DNA from: Actinoplanes couchii
GTDB lineage: Bacteria; Actinomycetota; Actinomycetes; Mycobacteriales; Micromonosporaceae
Assembly (NCBI RefSeq): GCF_016862075.1
Contig: NZ_BOMG01000027.1
Span: 180,797 to 244,796 of the forward strand
Length of the DNA stretch: 64,000 nt
Direction of reading: 5' to 3'
A model generated the notes under the pieces. It was not told the DNA's origin. It worked only from the letters and a program-made list of their open reading frames with translations, and did no database searches. This document shows, piece after piece, positions 18,456-27,511 of the stretch (the stretch's first letter is position 1; each line of letters begins with the position of its first letter). The translations under genes and the position numbers were made by a program.

Positions 18456-18533
18456 CCCGCCCCCGTTCCCGCCGTCGCGTGTCGCGACGGACCACTCCGC
18501 GATCCAGTCGGACGGCGGGAACGGAAACTGAGA

Positions 18534-20543
18534 TCAGGCGGCCGACGGGCCGGTGTTGATTCGGGAGCGGACCACCTCGACGACGTGCGCGACGGCCTCG
18601 TCGATCGAGACGCCGTTGCGCTGCGAGCCGTCCCGGTAGCGGAACGACACGGTGCCGCCGCTGACGTCGTCGTCACCGGCGATCGCCATGAACGGGATCT
18701 TCTGCTGCTGCGCGGTCCGGATCTTCTTCTGCATCCGGTCGGTGGAGTGATCCACCTCGGCGCGGATGCCCTTCTTACGAAGAAGCGTCACGAACTCCTC
18801 GAGGTACGAAGCGTGGTCGTCGCGGATCGGGATGCCGACCACCTGCACCGGGGCCAGCCAGGCCGGGAACGCGCCCGCGTAGTGCTCGACCAGCACGCCG
18901 AAGAACCGCTCCAGCGAGCCGAACTTCGCCGAGTGGATCATCACCGGCTCCTGCCGGGTGCCGTCCGCCGCCTGGTACTCCAGACCGAACCGGGCCGGCA
19001 TGTTGAAGTCGTACTGGATCGTCGACATCTGCCAGGTCCGGCCGATCGCGTCCTTGGCCTGCACGCTGATCTTCGGGCCGTAGAAGGCCGCGCCACCCGG
19101 GTCCAGGACCAGTTCCAGGCCGGACTCGGTCGCCACGTCCTCCAGGACCTTGGTGGCGGTCTCCCACTGCTCGTCGGTGCCGATGAACTTGTCGCTCTGC
19201 GGGTCCCGGGTCGACAACTCCAGGTAGTAGTCGTCCAGACCGAAGTCGTCCAGCAGCGACCGCACGAAGTTCAGCAGGTGCTTGATCTCGCCCGGGGCCT
19301 GCTCGGCCGTGACGTAGGAGTGCGAGTCGTCCTGGGTCAGGCCGCGCACCCGGGTCAGGCCGTGCACCACGCCGGACTTCTCGTACCGGTACACCGTGCC
19401 GAACTCGAACAGGCGCATCGGCAGCTCACGGTAGGACCGCCCGCGCGACCTGAAGATCAGGTTGTGCATCGGGCAGTTCATCGCCTTGAGGTAGTAGTTC
19501 GCCCCCTCCAGCTCCATCGGGGGGAACATCGTGTCCTTGTAGTAGGGCAGGTGGCCCGAGGTGTGGAACAGGCCTTCCTTGGTGATGTGCGGCGAACCGA
19601 CGTACTGGAAGCCCTCCTCGATGTGCCGGGCGCGGACGTAGTCCTCCATCTCGCGCTTGATCACACCGCCCTTGGGGTGGAAGACCACCAGACCGGAACC
19701 GATCTCGTCCGGGAAGGAGAACAGGTCCAGCTCGGTGCCGAGCTTGCGGTGGTCCCGGCGCTCGGCCTCGGCCAGCCGGTTCAGGTACGCCTTGAGCTCG
19801 TCCCGGGACGGCCACGCGGTGCCGTAGACCCGCTGGAGCTGCGGGTTCTTCTCCGAACCGCGCCAGTAGGCGGCGGCCGAGCGCATCAGCTTGAACGCCG
19901 GGATCAGCCGGGTCGACGGCAGGTGCGGGCCGCGGCACAGGTCGCCCCAGACCCGGTTGCCGTCCTTGTCCAGGTTGTCGTAGTGGGTCAGCTCGCCCGC
20001 ACCGACGGCGGCGGCCTCCTCGTCCACGTCACCCTTGATGTCGACCAGCTCGAGCTTGAACGGCTCGTCCTTCAGCTCGGCCTTGGCCTCGTCGAGCGAG
20101 CCGTACTTCCGGCGGCGGAAGGTCTGCCCGGCCTTGACGATCTCCTGCATCCGCTTCTCGAGCTTCGTCAGGTCCTCCGGCTGGAACGGCTTCTGCACGT
20201 CGAAGTCGTAGTAGAAACCGTCCCGGATCGGCGGGCCGATGCCCAGCTTCGCCTCGGGGAAGACGTCCTGCACGGCCTGCGCCAGCACGTGCGCGGCCGA
20301 GTGGCGCAGCACGTCCAGGCCGTCCGGGGTGTCGATGGCGACCGGGGTCACCTCGGTGTCGGCGGCGGGCGCCCAGTTCAGGTCACGCAGACGACCGCCG
20401 GCCTCGCGGACCACGACGATCGCCTTCGGCCCGTGTGCCGGAAGCCCGGCGGCGGCCACCGCGTCGGCCGCCGTAGTCCCGGCGGGGACGACTAGTGGGT
20501 CGGCCACGACGGGTGTACGGGGTGCAGACACGGTGATCTCCAT
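18534..20543 (-). CDS. thrS: Threonine--tRNA ligase
   Basis: 669-aa class II synthetase. TGS domain at the N-terminus, then the editing domain with [12 protein letters not shown] and [10 protein letters not shown], catalytic motifs including [15 protein letters not shown] (zinc Cys) and [20 protein letters not shown], and an anticodon-binding C-terminus ending INTGPSAA. The length is normal. It is divergent from a response-regulator gene across about 305 bp. No T-box leader was identified in that region. Confidence 0.98.
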   Translation of the reverse strand: MEITVSAPRTPVVADPLVVPAGTTAADAVAAAGLPAHGPKAIVVVREAGGRLRDLNWAPAADTEVTPVAIDTPDGLDVLRHSAAHVLAQAVQDVFPEAKLGIGPPIRDGFYYDFDVQKPFQPEDLTKLEKRMQEIVKAGQTFRRRKYGSLDEAKAELKDEPFKLELVDIKGDVDEEAAAVGAGELTHYDNLDKDGNRVWGDLCRGPHLPSTRLIPAFKLMRSAAAYWRGSEKNPQLQRVYGTAWPSRDELKAYLNRLAEAERRDHRKLGTELDLFSFPDEIGSGLVVFHPKGGVIKREMEDYVRARHIEEGFQYVGSPHITKEGLFHTSGHLPYYKDTMFPPMELEGANYYLKAMNCPMHNLIFRSRGRSYRELPMRLFEFGTVYRYEKSGVVHGLTRVRGLTQDDSHSYVTAEQAPGEIKHLLNFVRSLLDDFGLDDYYLELSTRDPQSDKFIGTDEQWETATKVLEDVATESGLELVLDPGGAAFYGPKISVQAKDAIGRTWQMSTIQYDFNMPARFGLEYQAADGTRQEPVMIHSAKFGSLERFFGVLVEHYAGAFPAWLAPVQVVGIPIRDDHASYLEEFVTLLRKKGIRAEVDHSTDRMQKKIRTAQQQKIPFMAIAGDDDVSGGTVSFRYRDGSQRNGVSIDEAVAHVVEVVRSRINTGPSAA

Positions 20544-20848
20544 TCAGAAAACGATTAGAAGCCCTGATGCTATCGGCCGGTCCGCACCGGGCAGCCCAGG
20601 AGGGGAGCGGCTCGCGGGCGGCCGGACCCGGCGGGCACATCGCGATCGAGATCACCCCGGGGCCCGGTTCCGCCTGGTTTGTCAAGCGAAGGAGTGACGT
20701 CCCTACCGGGGAAACGGGGGAACGCCTACCGGGGAAAAGGGCTAACGGCATCGGTACTTCGGATCGTATTCCATCACTGAGAGTCATCAAAGCTTCTCGC
20801 TCGATCACCCGTTGGGCCCAGCCTTGCCAGGGACGCTACGGTCTTCGC
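20544..20848. promoter_or_regulatory. Divergent thrS / response-regulator intergenic region
   Basis: 305 bp without a gene. It contains a 13-nt direct repeat CCTACCGGGGAAA at 20702-20714 and 20725-20737, 23 bp apart on the same helical face, about 112 nt before the response-regulator start. OmpR-type regulators bind tandem direct repeats, so autoregulation is possible; the spacing is nearer two helical turns than the common 10-11 bp. Promoters for both genes must lie here but no strong -35/-10 pair stands out. Confidence 0.4.
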
Positions 20849-21538
20849 ATGGCCACGGTGTTGCTCGTCGAAGACGACCATGTCGTGCGCGGCGCCATGC
20901 TCCGGTCGCTGGCCGACCGGGGGCACGCCGTGCACGCCGTCGGCACCGCCCTGGAAGCCCTGCGGCGGGTCGCCGCGGAGACTCCCGACCTGGTCGTCCT
21001 GGATCTCGGGCTGCCCGACCTGGACGGCTCGGACGCGTTGCGGATGCTGCGTGGCATCACCGACGTCCCGATCATCATCGCCACCGCGCGCGACGACGAG
21101 CAGACCGTCGTCCGCCTGCTGCGGGCCGGCGCCGACGACTACATGGTGAAACCGTTCACCGGCGCCCACCTGGACGCCCGGATCGCCACCGTGCTGCGCC
21201 GGGTGGGCCGGGCCAGCCGGGCCGCGCAACCGGCCGTGCACGAGGTGGGCGAGCTGCGGGTGGACGTCGGCGAGCGCAGCGCCACCCTGGGCGATCAGCC
21301 GCTGGCGCTGACCCGCAAGGAGTTCGACCTGCTGGCCTACCTCGCCGCCCGTCCGGGCCGGGTGGTTTCCCGTCGTGAGCTGTTGGAGGAGGTATGGCGA
21401 CAGCCATCGGTCGGCGAGGACCAGACCATCGACGTGCATCTGTACTGGCTCCGGCGGAAGCTGGGCGAGTCCGCGGCGAAGCCCCGCTTCCTGCGCACCG
21501 TGCGGGGGGTCGGATTCCGGTTGGTGGCGCCGGACTGA
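20849..21538 (+). CDS. OmpR/PhoB-family response regulator
   Basis: 229-aa two-component transcription factor. The receiver domain has acidic pocket LLVEDD, phospho-acceptor Asp52 (VVLDLGLPDLDG) and conserved Lys in YMVKPF; the C-terminal winged helix shows LTRKEFDLLAYLAARPGRVV and DVHLYWLRRKLGE. The ATG at 20849 is chosen because the frame upstream is intergenic. The kinase gene begins 2 nt after its stop. Confidence 0.95.
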   Translation: MATVLLVEDDHVVRGAMLRSLADRGHAVHAVGTALEALRRVAAETPDLVVLDLGLPDLDGSDALRMLRGITDVPIIIATARDDEQTVVRLLRAGADDYMVKPFTGAHLDARIATVLRRVGRASRAAQPAVHEVGELRVDVGERSATLGDQPLALTRKEFDLLAYLAARPGRVVSRRELLEEVWRQPSVGEDQTIDVHLYWLRRKLGESAAKPRFLRTVRGVGFRLVAPD

Positions 21539-21540
21539 GG

Positions 21541-22959
21541 TTGCGGCTGGCGTACACCACCGCCGCCACCACCACCATCGCCGCTCTCGTCTTCATGGTT
21601 CCGCTGGGCTGGAGCCTGCGCAACGACCACCGGGACGCCGCCCTGGCCGAGGCCGCCGAGCGGTCCGCCACGGTGGCCGGGGTCATCGCGATCGGCGGCA
21701 ACGACAAGGGTGTCGCCGCGGCGGTCCAGGCGGCCGGCGGCGTGCCGGTGGTGCACACCCCCGGTCTCGCGCCGTCCCCGGGCGGCCGGGCCGACGCCGC
21801 GCTCATCGACCGGGCCGCGACCGCCGCCGAGCCGACCGTCGCGGACGTCGGCGGTGGTGTGGTGCGCCTGCAGCCGGTGACGGTGAGCGGGAAGACCCTG
21901 GTGGTCGAGGCGTTCGTGCCGGCCGCGGTGCTCAACGAGGACACCGCCCGGGACTGGTGGCTGCTGATCGGGCTGGCCGTGGTCCTGATCGGCGGTTCGG
22001 TGTTCGCGGTGGACCGGCTGGCCCGGGGTGCGGTCTCGTCCGCCCGGAACCTGGTCGACGCCGCCATGGCGGTCGGGGACGGCGATCTGGCGGTACGGGT
22101 TCACCCGTCCGGCCCCCGGGAGCTGACCGAAGCGGGGTACGCCTTCAACCGAATGGCCGACCGCTTGGTAACCTCTCGCACCGACGAGCGTGAATTGGTC
22201 GCCGACCTGTCGCACCGGCTGCGTACTCCGCTGACCGCGTTGCGACTGGACGCCGAGGCGCTCGACCCGGACGACACCCAGATCATCGACCTCACCGCAG
22301 CCGAGGTGGACCGCCGTCGTGGCATCCGGCGCATCCGGCAGGCGATCGGCACCTTGGAGGACGAGGTCAACCACCTGATCAACACGACCCGGCAGGCCGT
22401 CGCGGACCGGGTCGCCGCCACCGAGCCGGAGGACACCCTCTGCGACGCCAGCGAGGTCGTCCGGGAACGGATGATGTTCTGGTCGGCGCTCGCCGGCGAC
22501 CAGGACCGTCAGTACCGGGTGATAGGAGCACACCTGCGCATCCCGGTGCCGGTGGCCCGGGCCGAGCTGGCCGCCGCGCTCGACGCGGTGCTCGGCAACG
22601 TCTTCCGGTACACCCCGCAGGGCACCGCGTTCGAGGTGGCGCTCTCCCGCCGGGACGGCTGGGTGGCGCTGCGCATCGACGACGCCGGTCCCGGCATCCC
22701 GGACCCGGAGAACGCCCTGCGCCGCGGCCAGAGCCAGCAGGGCTCGACCGGGCTGGGGCTGGACATCGCCCGCCGGGCGGCGCAGGCCACCGGTGGCTCG
22801 GTGAGCCTGGACCGGGCCCAGCTGGGTGGCGCCAGCGTGGTGATGCTGCTGGCCGACGCCGACGCGGCACCCAAACAGGCGAGCCGCTTCGGCCTGGTCG
22901 GCCGGGGCCGCCTGGCCCGCGACTCGGATCGACGCCGTAACAGACGAGGAGAGGGATGA
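21541..22959 (+). CDS. Sensor histidine kinase
   Basis: 472-aa membrane kinase. Start TTG 21541, 2 nt after the regulator stop, gives LRLAYTTAATTTIAALVFMV. Two membrane helices (about 9-24 and 138-156) flank a ~110-aa extracytoplasmic sensor; then HAMP (VDAAMAVGDGDLAVRV), phospho-His225 in DLSHRLRTPLTALRLDAEAL and a HATPase domain with DDAGPGIPD and GSTGLGLDIARRAAQATGG. It lies immediately upstream of the secreted lectin protein, a plausible target. Confidence 0.93.
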   Translation: MRLAYTTAATTTIAALVFMVPLGWSLRNDHRDAALAEAAERSATVAGVIAIGGNDKGVAAAVQAAGGVPVVHTPGLAPSPGGRADAALIDRAATAAEPTVADVGGGVVRLQPVTVSGKTLVVEAFVPAAVLNEDTARDWWLLIGLAVVLIGGSVFAVDRLARGAVSSARNLVDAAMAVGDGDLAVRVHPSGPRELTEAGYAFNRMADRLVTSRTDERELVADLSHRLRTPLTALRLDAEALDPDDTQIIDLTAAEVDRRRGIRRIRQAIGTLEDEVNHLINTTRQAVADRVAATEPEDTLCDASEVVRERMMFWSALAGDQDRQYRVIGAHLRIPVPVARAELAAALDAVLGNVFRYTPQGTAFEVALSRRDGWVALRIDDAGPGIPDPENALRRGQSQQGSTGLGLDIARRAAQATGGSVSLDRAQLGGASVVMLLADADAAPKQASRFGLVGRGRLARDSDRRRNRRGEG

Positions 22960-23285
22960 ACTTTTTTCAATCCGACGAGGGCCGCGCCTCCCGGCGCCGG
23001 CGGGGCGACCCGGCCGCTACAGCCCGAAGTCGGATGGAAAATGGTTCACCGAGCAAGAGGTTCGACGGACGGATCCCTCGGACGACACAGCTCTTGCTTA
23101 TATCTTCTTTAGGAACGTTCCTTCGGAACCGCCTCAGTGGCAAGGTTCCCTCCGATCCCATCAGGTTTCCGGGTTCGCGACCCGCAGCGCGTCCCCCGCG
23201 CCGCGACCCGCGAAGCCACCGGGCGGTGGGAGGTGGTCACCCCATGGCCCCCTCCCACCGCCTCCAAGCTCGACGAGGAGACGCC
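22960..23285 (+). promoter_or_regulatory. Leader region of the secreted multidomain protein
   Basis: 326 bp without a convincing gene, noticeably more A+T-rich around 23090-23125 than its surroundings. It holds a perfect 12-bp palindrome AGGAACGTTCCT (23111-23122) just after an AT-rich TTGCTTATATCTTCTTTA stretch that may contain the promoter, and a second GGAACC / GGTTCC pair at about 23125-23148. The same reading frame is open through this region but has no coding character. Confidence 0.4.
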
Positions 23286-25520
23286 GTGTCCGCGCATCGC
23301 CGGCCGACGTTCCGCGGGTCGCCGCCTGGCCGGCGCCGCGCGGCCAGCGACCAGAAGCAACTGCGAACACGCTCCGCGACTTTCCGGTTCCTTCCGGTAG
23401 CTCTCGGCCTGGCCCTCCTCGGGGTCGGCGGCGTGGTCGGCCCCAGCGTCATCGGGTCGAGTCCGTCCACCGACGACTTCGCCCTGACCTCGCTGCCCGC
23501 CGACGCCCCCGAGCAGGGGCTGGTCTACAGCGGATTGAAGCTCGCCGCGTCCGACTCGGTCTGCGCCGGGTCGTACCAGGTGTTCGACGAGAACTGCACC
23601 CACGGCCCGGACGCGGCTCCGGCGGGTCTCACGGTGCGGCGGGACGTCGCCCCGGTGACCGCGGGCGGCTCCGAGGCCAAGGCGGTACGCCAGGAGAGCG
23701 GCACGGTCCCCGGTGACGCCGAGATCGCCCGGGACGAGGGCGGCAGCGCGATCACCGCGGACGCCCCGGCCCTCATCCCGGATGCGGCGCCCGGCCAGGC
23801 CGACTTCATCCTCGGCCCGGACGACGTGGCGTGCGCCGGTGACGGGCGTACCGGCAAGCGGGTGCAGTTGCTCTATCTGCACGAGGCGGGCAGCCCGAGC
23901 CGGTACGGGAAGTTCCTCAACTCGTTCCGCACCTGGGCGGCCGGGGTGGACGCCATCTACGACGCGAGCGCGGGTGAGACCGGTGGTTCCCGGCACATCC
24001 GCTACGTGACGACGCCCGAGTGCCGGGCCGACGTGGTCGAGGTGCAGCTGCCCGGCGGTTCGCTGCGGTCCTTCGCCTCGACCATCGACTCGCTGCGCGG
24101 CCTGGGTTACAACCGGGCCGACCGCAAGTACCTGATGTTCGCCGACACGAACCTCTACTGCGGCATCTCCACGTACGTCAACGACACCCGGGCGGGCCGG
24201 GGCAACCGCAACAACGGCGGCCCGTCCTACTCCCGGCTCGACGCCGGCTGCTGGAGCACCACCGTCGCCGCCCGCCAGCTCACCCGCTCGCTGGGCGCGG
24301 TCCTCACCGACTCGCCGAACTCCACCGGTGCGGGCAGCTGCACCGACGGGTTCGACCTGCTCTGCGCCGAGGACCGGACCGGCAAGCCGGTGCAGACGGT
24401 GTGCCCGAAGCAGAACAGCATCCGCCTGGACTGCGGGCACGACGACTACTTCAGCACCGACCCGGAGAAGGACAGCTACCTGGACAAGCACTGGAACGTC
24501 GCGCTCAGCGACTTCCTGCTGCGCAGCGACGGTGGCGACGACATCCCCGACACACCCGGCGCCACCGTGCCGGACCGGTCCGGGACGGCCCCCGGCAAGT
24601 CCGCTCCGGCCGACCCGGAGGCGGCGCCCAGCAGCGCCGCCCCGAGCCCCAGCGGTTCCGTGTCGCCGGCCCCGGACCCCTCCACCACCAGCGCCGCGCC
24701 CGGTCTGCCGCTGCCCCTGCCGAGCATCCCGGACGGCATCATCCCGTCCGTGGCGGTGGCTCCGGTGGCCCGGTACAACGCCAGCGGCGGCACCGGTGAC
24801 CGGGACGGGAACGCCAGCCCGGACGTGCCGCCGGCGCTCACCGACGACGGTGTGCAGGCGGTGCTGGAGATCCGTGAGGCGACCAGCGGCTCGGTCCGGC
24901 TGACCTGGAGCGCGGGCGCCGCCGACGCGCAGTACGAGGTGTCGGTGGACGGCGAGCCGGTGGCCTGGACCAGGGCCACCCGGGCCCGGCTGATCGGCTT
25001 GAAACCGGACGCGAAGTACCTGGTGGAGATCCGGAACCGCAAGCTCGGCTACCACGCCAAGGGCAACGCGGAGACGGCTCCGGCGGCCAGCCCGGTGCAG
25101 AACTCGTGGTTCGTGCTCACCAACTCGCTGACCGGCGGCGCGGCCGATCTGTACGCGGCCCGTTCCGCCGACGGCACCCCGATCACCCTCGGCAACGACG
25201 AGGGCGGGACCCAGCAGCAGTGGCAGCTCGTGCCGGCCGGGAACAACACCTATTCGCTGGTCTCCAAGGCCAGCAACAGGTGTGCCGTCCCGCTCGGCGG
25301 CGAGGCGGTCGCCGGGTCGCCGCTGGTGCAGGGCGACTGCCAGGGCGGTGCGGCCACCCGGTGGACGCTGCGCGCCTCGGCGTACGGCTTCACCATCCGC
25401 TCCGCCACCGGTGACCTGGTGATCGGCGCGGGTGCACAGCGCTTCGGCACGTACCGCGTGCTGGTCTTGCAGAAGGACACCGAGCAGCGGCATCAGAGCT
25501 GGACGGCAGTGCCGGACTGA
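23286..25520 (+). CDS. Secreted multidomain protein: degenerate peptidase-like domain, FnIII, ricin-type lectin
   Basis: 744 aa from GTG 23286, which has GAGGAG 5-6 nt upstream. Basic N-terminus and one hydrophobic helix (34-56, FLPVALGLALLGVGGVVGPSV) act as signal/anchor. About 177-418 is a domain with LQLLYLHEAG-type strand, GGSRHIRYVTTPECR, YLMFADTNLYCGISTY and many cysteines, resembling actinobacterial secreted metallopeptidases; where the HExxH helix is expected it reads AARQLTRSLGAVL (330-334 RQLTR), so zinc chemistry is probably lost. A Ser/Pro linker (419-518), a fibronectin III domain (~522-601) and a ricin-B-like domain (~606-744, QQQWQLVPAG, GAQRFG) follow. Likely a cell-surface carbohydrate-binding pseudo-enzyme. 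Confidence 0.8.
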   Translation: MSAHRRPTFRGSPPGRRRAASDQKQLRTRSATFRFLPVALGLALLGVGGVVGPSVIGSSPSTDDFALTSLPADAPEQGLVYSGLKLAASDSVCAGSYQVFDENCTHGPDAAPAGLTVRRDVAPVTAGGSEAKAVRQESGTVPGDAEIARDEGGSAITADAPALIPDAAPGQADFILGPDDVACAGDGRTGKRVQLLYLHEAGSPSRYGKFLNSFRTWAAGVDAIYDASAGETGGSRHIRYVTTPECRADVVEVQLPGGSLRSFASTIDSLRGLGYNRADRKYLMFADTNLYCGISTYVNDTRAGRGNRNNGGPSYSRLDAGCWSTTVAARQLTRSLGAVLTDSPNSTGAGSCTDGFDLLCAEDRTGKPVQTVCPKQNSIRLDCGHDDYFSTDPEKDSYLDKHWNVALSDFLLRSDGGDDIPDTPGATVPDRSGTAPGKSAPADPEAAPSSAAPSPSGSVSPAPDPSTTSAAPGLPLPLPSIPDGIIPSVAVAPVARYNASGGTGDRDGNASPDVPPALTDDGVQAVLEIREATSGSVRLTWSAGAADAQYEVSVDGEPVAWTRATRARLIGLKPDAKYLVEIRNRKLGYHAKGNAETAPAASPVQNSWFVLTNSLTGGAADLYAARSADGTPITLGNDEGGTQQQWQLVPAGNNTYSLVSKASNRCAVPLGGEAVAGSPLVQGDCQGGAATRWTLRASAYGFTIRSATGDLVIGAGAQRFGTYRVLVLQKDTEQRHQSWTAVPD

Positions 25521-25548
25521 GCGCCGCCCCGACGGGAGACTGACTTCG

Positions 25549-25695
25549 ATGCCCGATGTACTGAGTGGCCAGAAGACCGAGCCGGACGAGGATCCGGCCC
25601 GGTTCTCCGGTAAGCGCCTGGTGCGATGGCTGACGATCCTGACCATCGGCACCGCGATGATGTGGGCCTGCTGGCAGGACCCGCTCTACCCCTGA
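25549..25695 (+). CDS. Small single-helix membrane protein
   Basis: 48-aa protein MPDVLSGQKTEPDEDPARFS, then GKRLVRWLTILTIGTAMMWACW and a short QDPLYP tail. ATG 25549 is preceded by GGGAG. It follows the secreted lectin gene by 28 nt, so it is probably cotranscribed and could anchor, chaperone or export-assist that protein. It overlaps the convergent adenosine deaminase gene by 10 bp. No family recognised. Confidence 0.7.
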   Translation: MPDVLSGQKTEPDEDPARFSGKRLVRWLTILTIGTAMMWACWQDPLYP

Positions 25696-26708
25696 GCCTT
25701 CGTGTAGGCATCGATCTCGGCCAGCAGGGTGGCCTTGCCGTCCGCGGACCGGAAACTGTGCCGGACCGCGGCCCGGGCCAGGTCGGCCACTCCGGTGGCG
25801 TCCAGGTTCAGCAGGCGGGCCGCGGTGGCGTACTCCTGCTCCAGGGTGGTCCCGAACATCGGCGGGTCGTCGGAGTTCACGCTGACCGGCACCCCGGCGG
25901 CGATCAGCCGGGCGATCGGGTGCTCGTCGAGGTCGGCGACCGCCCGGGTGCGCAGGTTGGAGGTCGGGCAGACCTCGAGCGGGATCTGGTGCTCGGCGAG
26001 GTGGGCCATCAGCCGCTCGTCCTGGGCGGCGGTGATGCCGTGCCCGATCCGTTCGGCGCCCAGGTCGCGCAGCGCGTCCCAGATCGTCTCCGGGCCGGTG
26101 GTCTCGCCGGCGTGCGGGACGCTGTGCAGGCCGGCGGCGCGGGCGGCGTCGAAGTACGGCTTGAACTGCGGCCGCGGTACGCCGATCTCCGGCCCGCCCA
26201 GTCCGAAACTGATCAGGCCGTCGGGTCGTTCCTCGAGGGAGATCCGCAGCGTCTCCTCGGCGGCCGGCAGTCCCGCCTCGCCGGGGATGTCGAAGCACCA
26301 GCGCAGGTCGACGCCGAAGTCGCGGGCGGCGCTGCTCCGGGCGTCCTCGATCGCCTCGCAGAACGCCGTCGCCGCGATGCCCCGGCGGACGCTGGAGTAG
26401 GGCGTGACGGTCAGCTCGGCGTACCGCACGTTCTGCCGGCCCAGCTCGCGGCCGATCTCGTAGGTCAGCAGCCGGACGTCCTCGTCGTCGCGGACCAGGT
26501 CGACGACGCTCAGGTAGATCTCGATGAAGTGGGCGAAGTCCCGGAACTCGAAGTACTTCGCCAACAGCTCCGGGTCGGCCGGGACCGGCGAACTGCCCTC
26601 GTGCCGAGCGGCCAGCTCGGCGACGATCCGCGGTGACGCCGAGCCGACGTGGTGGACGTGCAGCTCGGCCTTCGGCAGGCCGGCGATGAACGACGTCAGG
26701 TCGGTCAA
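25686..26708 (-). CDS. add: Adenosine deaminase
   Basis: 340-aa metal-dependent amidohydrolase converting adenosine to inosine in purine salvage. Zinc ligands HxH at H17-H19 (AELHVHHVGSASP), HAGETTGPETIWDAL, GHGI and SVNSDDPPMFG are intact. Start is TTG 26708 with GAGGAG 7 nt upstream; the open frame extends to 27158 inside the methyltransferase but without a start signal. It lies 11 nt after the methyltransferase gene, in one transcript. Confidence 0.93.
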   Translation of the reverse strand: MTDLTSFIAGLPKAELHVHHVGSASPRIVAELAARHEGSSPVPADPELLAKYFEFRDFAHFIEIYLSVVDLVRDDEDVRLLTYEIGRELGRQNVRYAELTVTPYSSVRRGIAATAFCEAIEDARSSAARDFGVDLRWCFDIPGEAGLPAAEETLRISLEERPDGLISFGLGGPEIGVPRPQFKPYFDAARAAGLHSVPHAGETTGPETIWDALRDLGAERIGHGITAAQDERLMAHLAEHQIPLEVCPTSNLRTRAVADLDEHPIARLIAAGVPVSVNSDDPPMFGTTLEQEYATAARLLNLDATGVADLARAAVRHSFRSADGKATLLAEIDAYTKAQG

Positions 26709-26719
26709 GAGAGTGCTCC

Positions 26720-27448
26720 TCAGATAGATGCCACCACGAAGATACGGCGGAACGGGAACGCGACGAGGCCGTGCCGCTCCGGGTACTCCTCGGCGATCCG
26801 TTCCGCGAACGCGGCGCGGAAGGCCGTCCACGCGCCGTCGTCCAGGGCCGCGCGGACCGGGCGCAGGGCGGTGCCCTCCATCCAGCGCAGCACCGGGTGC
26901 TCGGCGCCCTCGACCACCGGCAGCAGATGCAGGTAGGTGGTCTCCCAGGCGTCCACGGTCGCGCCCGCGCCGGTCAGCAGCCCGGCGTATCCCGCGGCGT
27001 CGGAGACCGGATCGGCCCGCAGCTCGATCGGGGACAGCTCGCGGGCCGCGCGGTGACCGGGGCTGTCGAAGTTGCCCGGCACCTGCATGGCGAGCCACGC
27101 ACCGGCGGGCAGCTCGGTCACCCAGCGGGCCAGCATCTCCTGGTGGCCGGGCACCCACTGCAGGGCGGCGTTGGTGACGAGCACGTCGACGTCCGGCTCC
27201 GGGCTCCAGTCGGCGATGTCACCGAGCCGGAAGCCGTCGCCCGCTTTCGCGATCATCTCGGGCGACGAGTCGATGCCCGTCACCCGGGCGCCGGGCCAGC
27301 GGTCGGCCAGGGTGCGGGTCAGGTCGCCGGGGCCGCAGCCCAGGTCGACGACGGCCCGCGGGTTCTCCGCGCCGATCCGGGTGACCAGGTCGAAGAAGGG
27401 CCGGGAGCGTTCCGCGCCGAAGCGGCCGTAGACAGCGGGATCCCACAT
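26720..27448 (-). CDS. tam: Trans-aconitate 2-methyltransferase-like
   Basis: 242-aa class I SAM methyltransferase. MWDPAVYGRFGAERSRPFFDL and motif I VVDLGCGPGDLTRTLADRWP with VTGIDSSPEMI match the Tam family, which esterifies trans-aconitate formed spontaneously from the citrate-cycle intermediate. It heads the tam-add pair and is divergent from an aldo/keto reductase, with an 18-bp palindrome between them. Confidence 0.9.
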   Translation of the reverse strand: MWDPAVYGRFGAERSRPFFDLVTRIGAENPRAVVDLGCGPGDLTRTLADRWPGARVTGIDSSPEMIAKAGDGFRLGDIADWSPEPDVDVLVTNAALQWVPGHQEMLARWVTELPAGAWLAMQVPGNFDSPGHRAARELSPIELRADPVSDAAGYAGLLTGAGATVDAWETTYLHLLPVVEGAEHPVLRWMEGTALRPVRAALDDGAWTAFRAAFAERIAEEYPERHGLVAFPFRRIFVVASI

Positions 27449-27458
27449 TCAGTCCTCC

Positions 27459-27476
27459 AAACCGTACGTACGTTTT
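27459..27476. promoter_or_regulatory. Near-perfect 18-bp palindrome, TetR-type operator candidate
   Basis: AAACCGTAC/GTACGTTTT: the half-sites match at 8 of 9 positions around a GTAC^GTAC centre. It lies 10 nt before tam and 36 nt before the reductase start, so a repressor here would control both directions. No TetR gene is adjacent; the regulator must be encoded elsewhere. Confidence 0.6.
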
Positions 27477-27511
27477 GTTTGAAGGTATCAGCCGGGCGGT
27501 AGGGTCTCAAC

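Noticed and set aside
16440..20495. A 1351-codon open frame on the plus strand across the diguanylate cyclase and thrS.
   Set aside because: It is antisense to two genes with clear motifs, is rich in Arg, Gly, His and Gln, and has no domain. Long antisense frames are expected in DNA this GC-rich.
20544..20848. A T-box leader for thrS.
   Set aside because: No recognisable T-box core sequence or antiterminator pairing was found, and actinobacterial T-boxes are mostly associated with ileS.
23109..25652. An 847-codon minus-strand frame opposite the secreted lectin protein.
   Set aside because: Gly/Arg/Val-rich composition without a signal peptide, domain or ribosome-binding site; the plus-strand gene explains the region.
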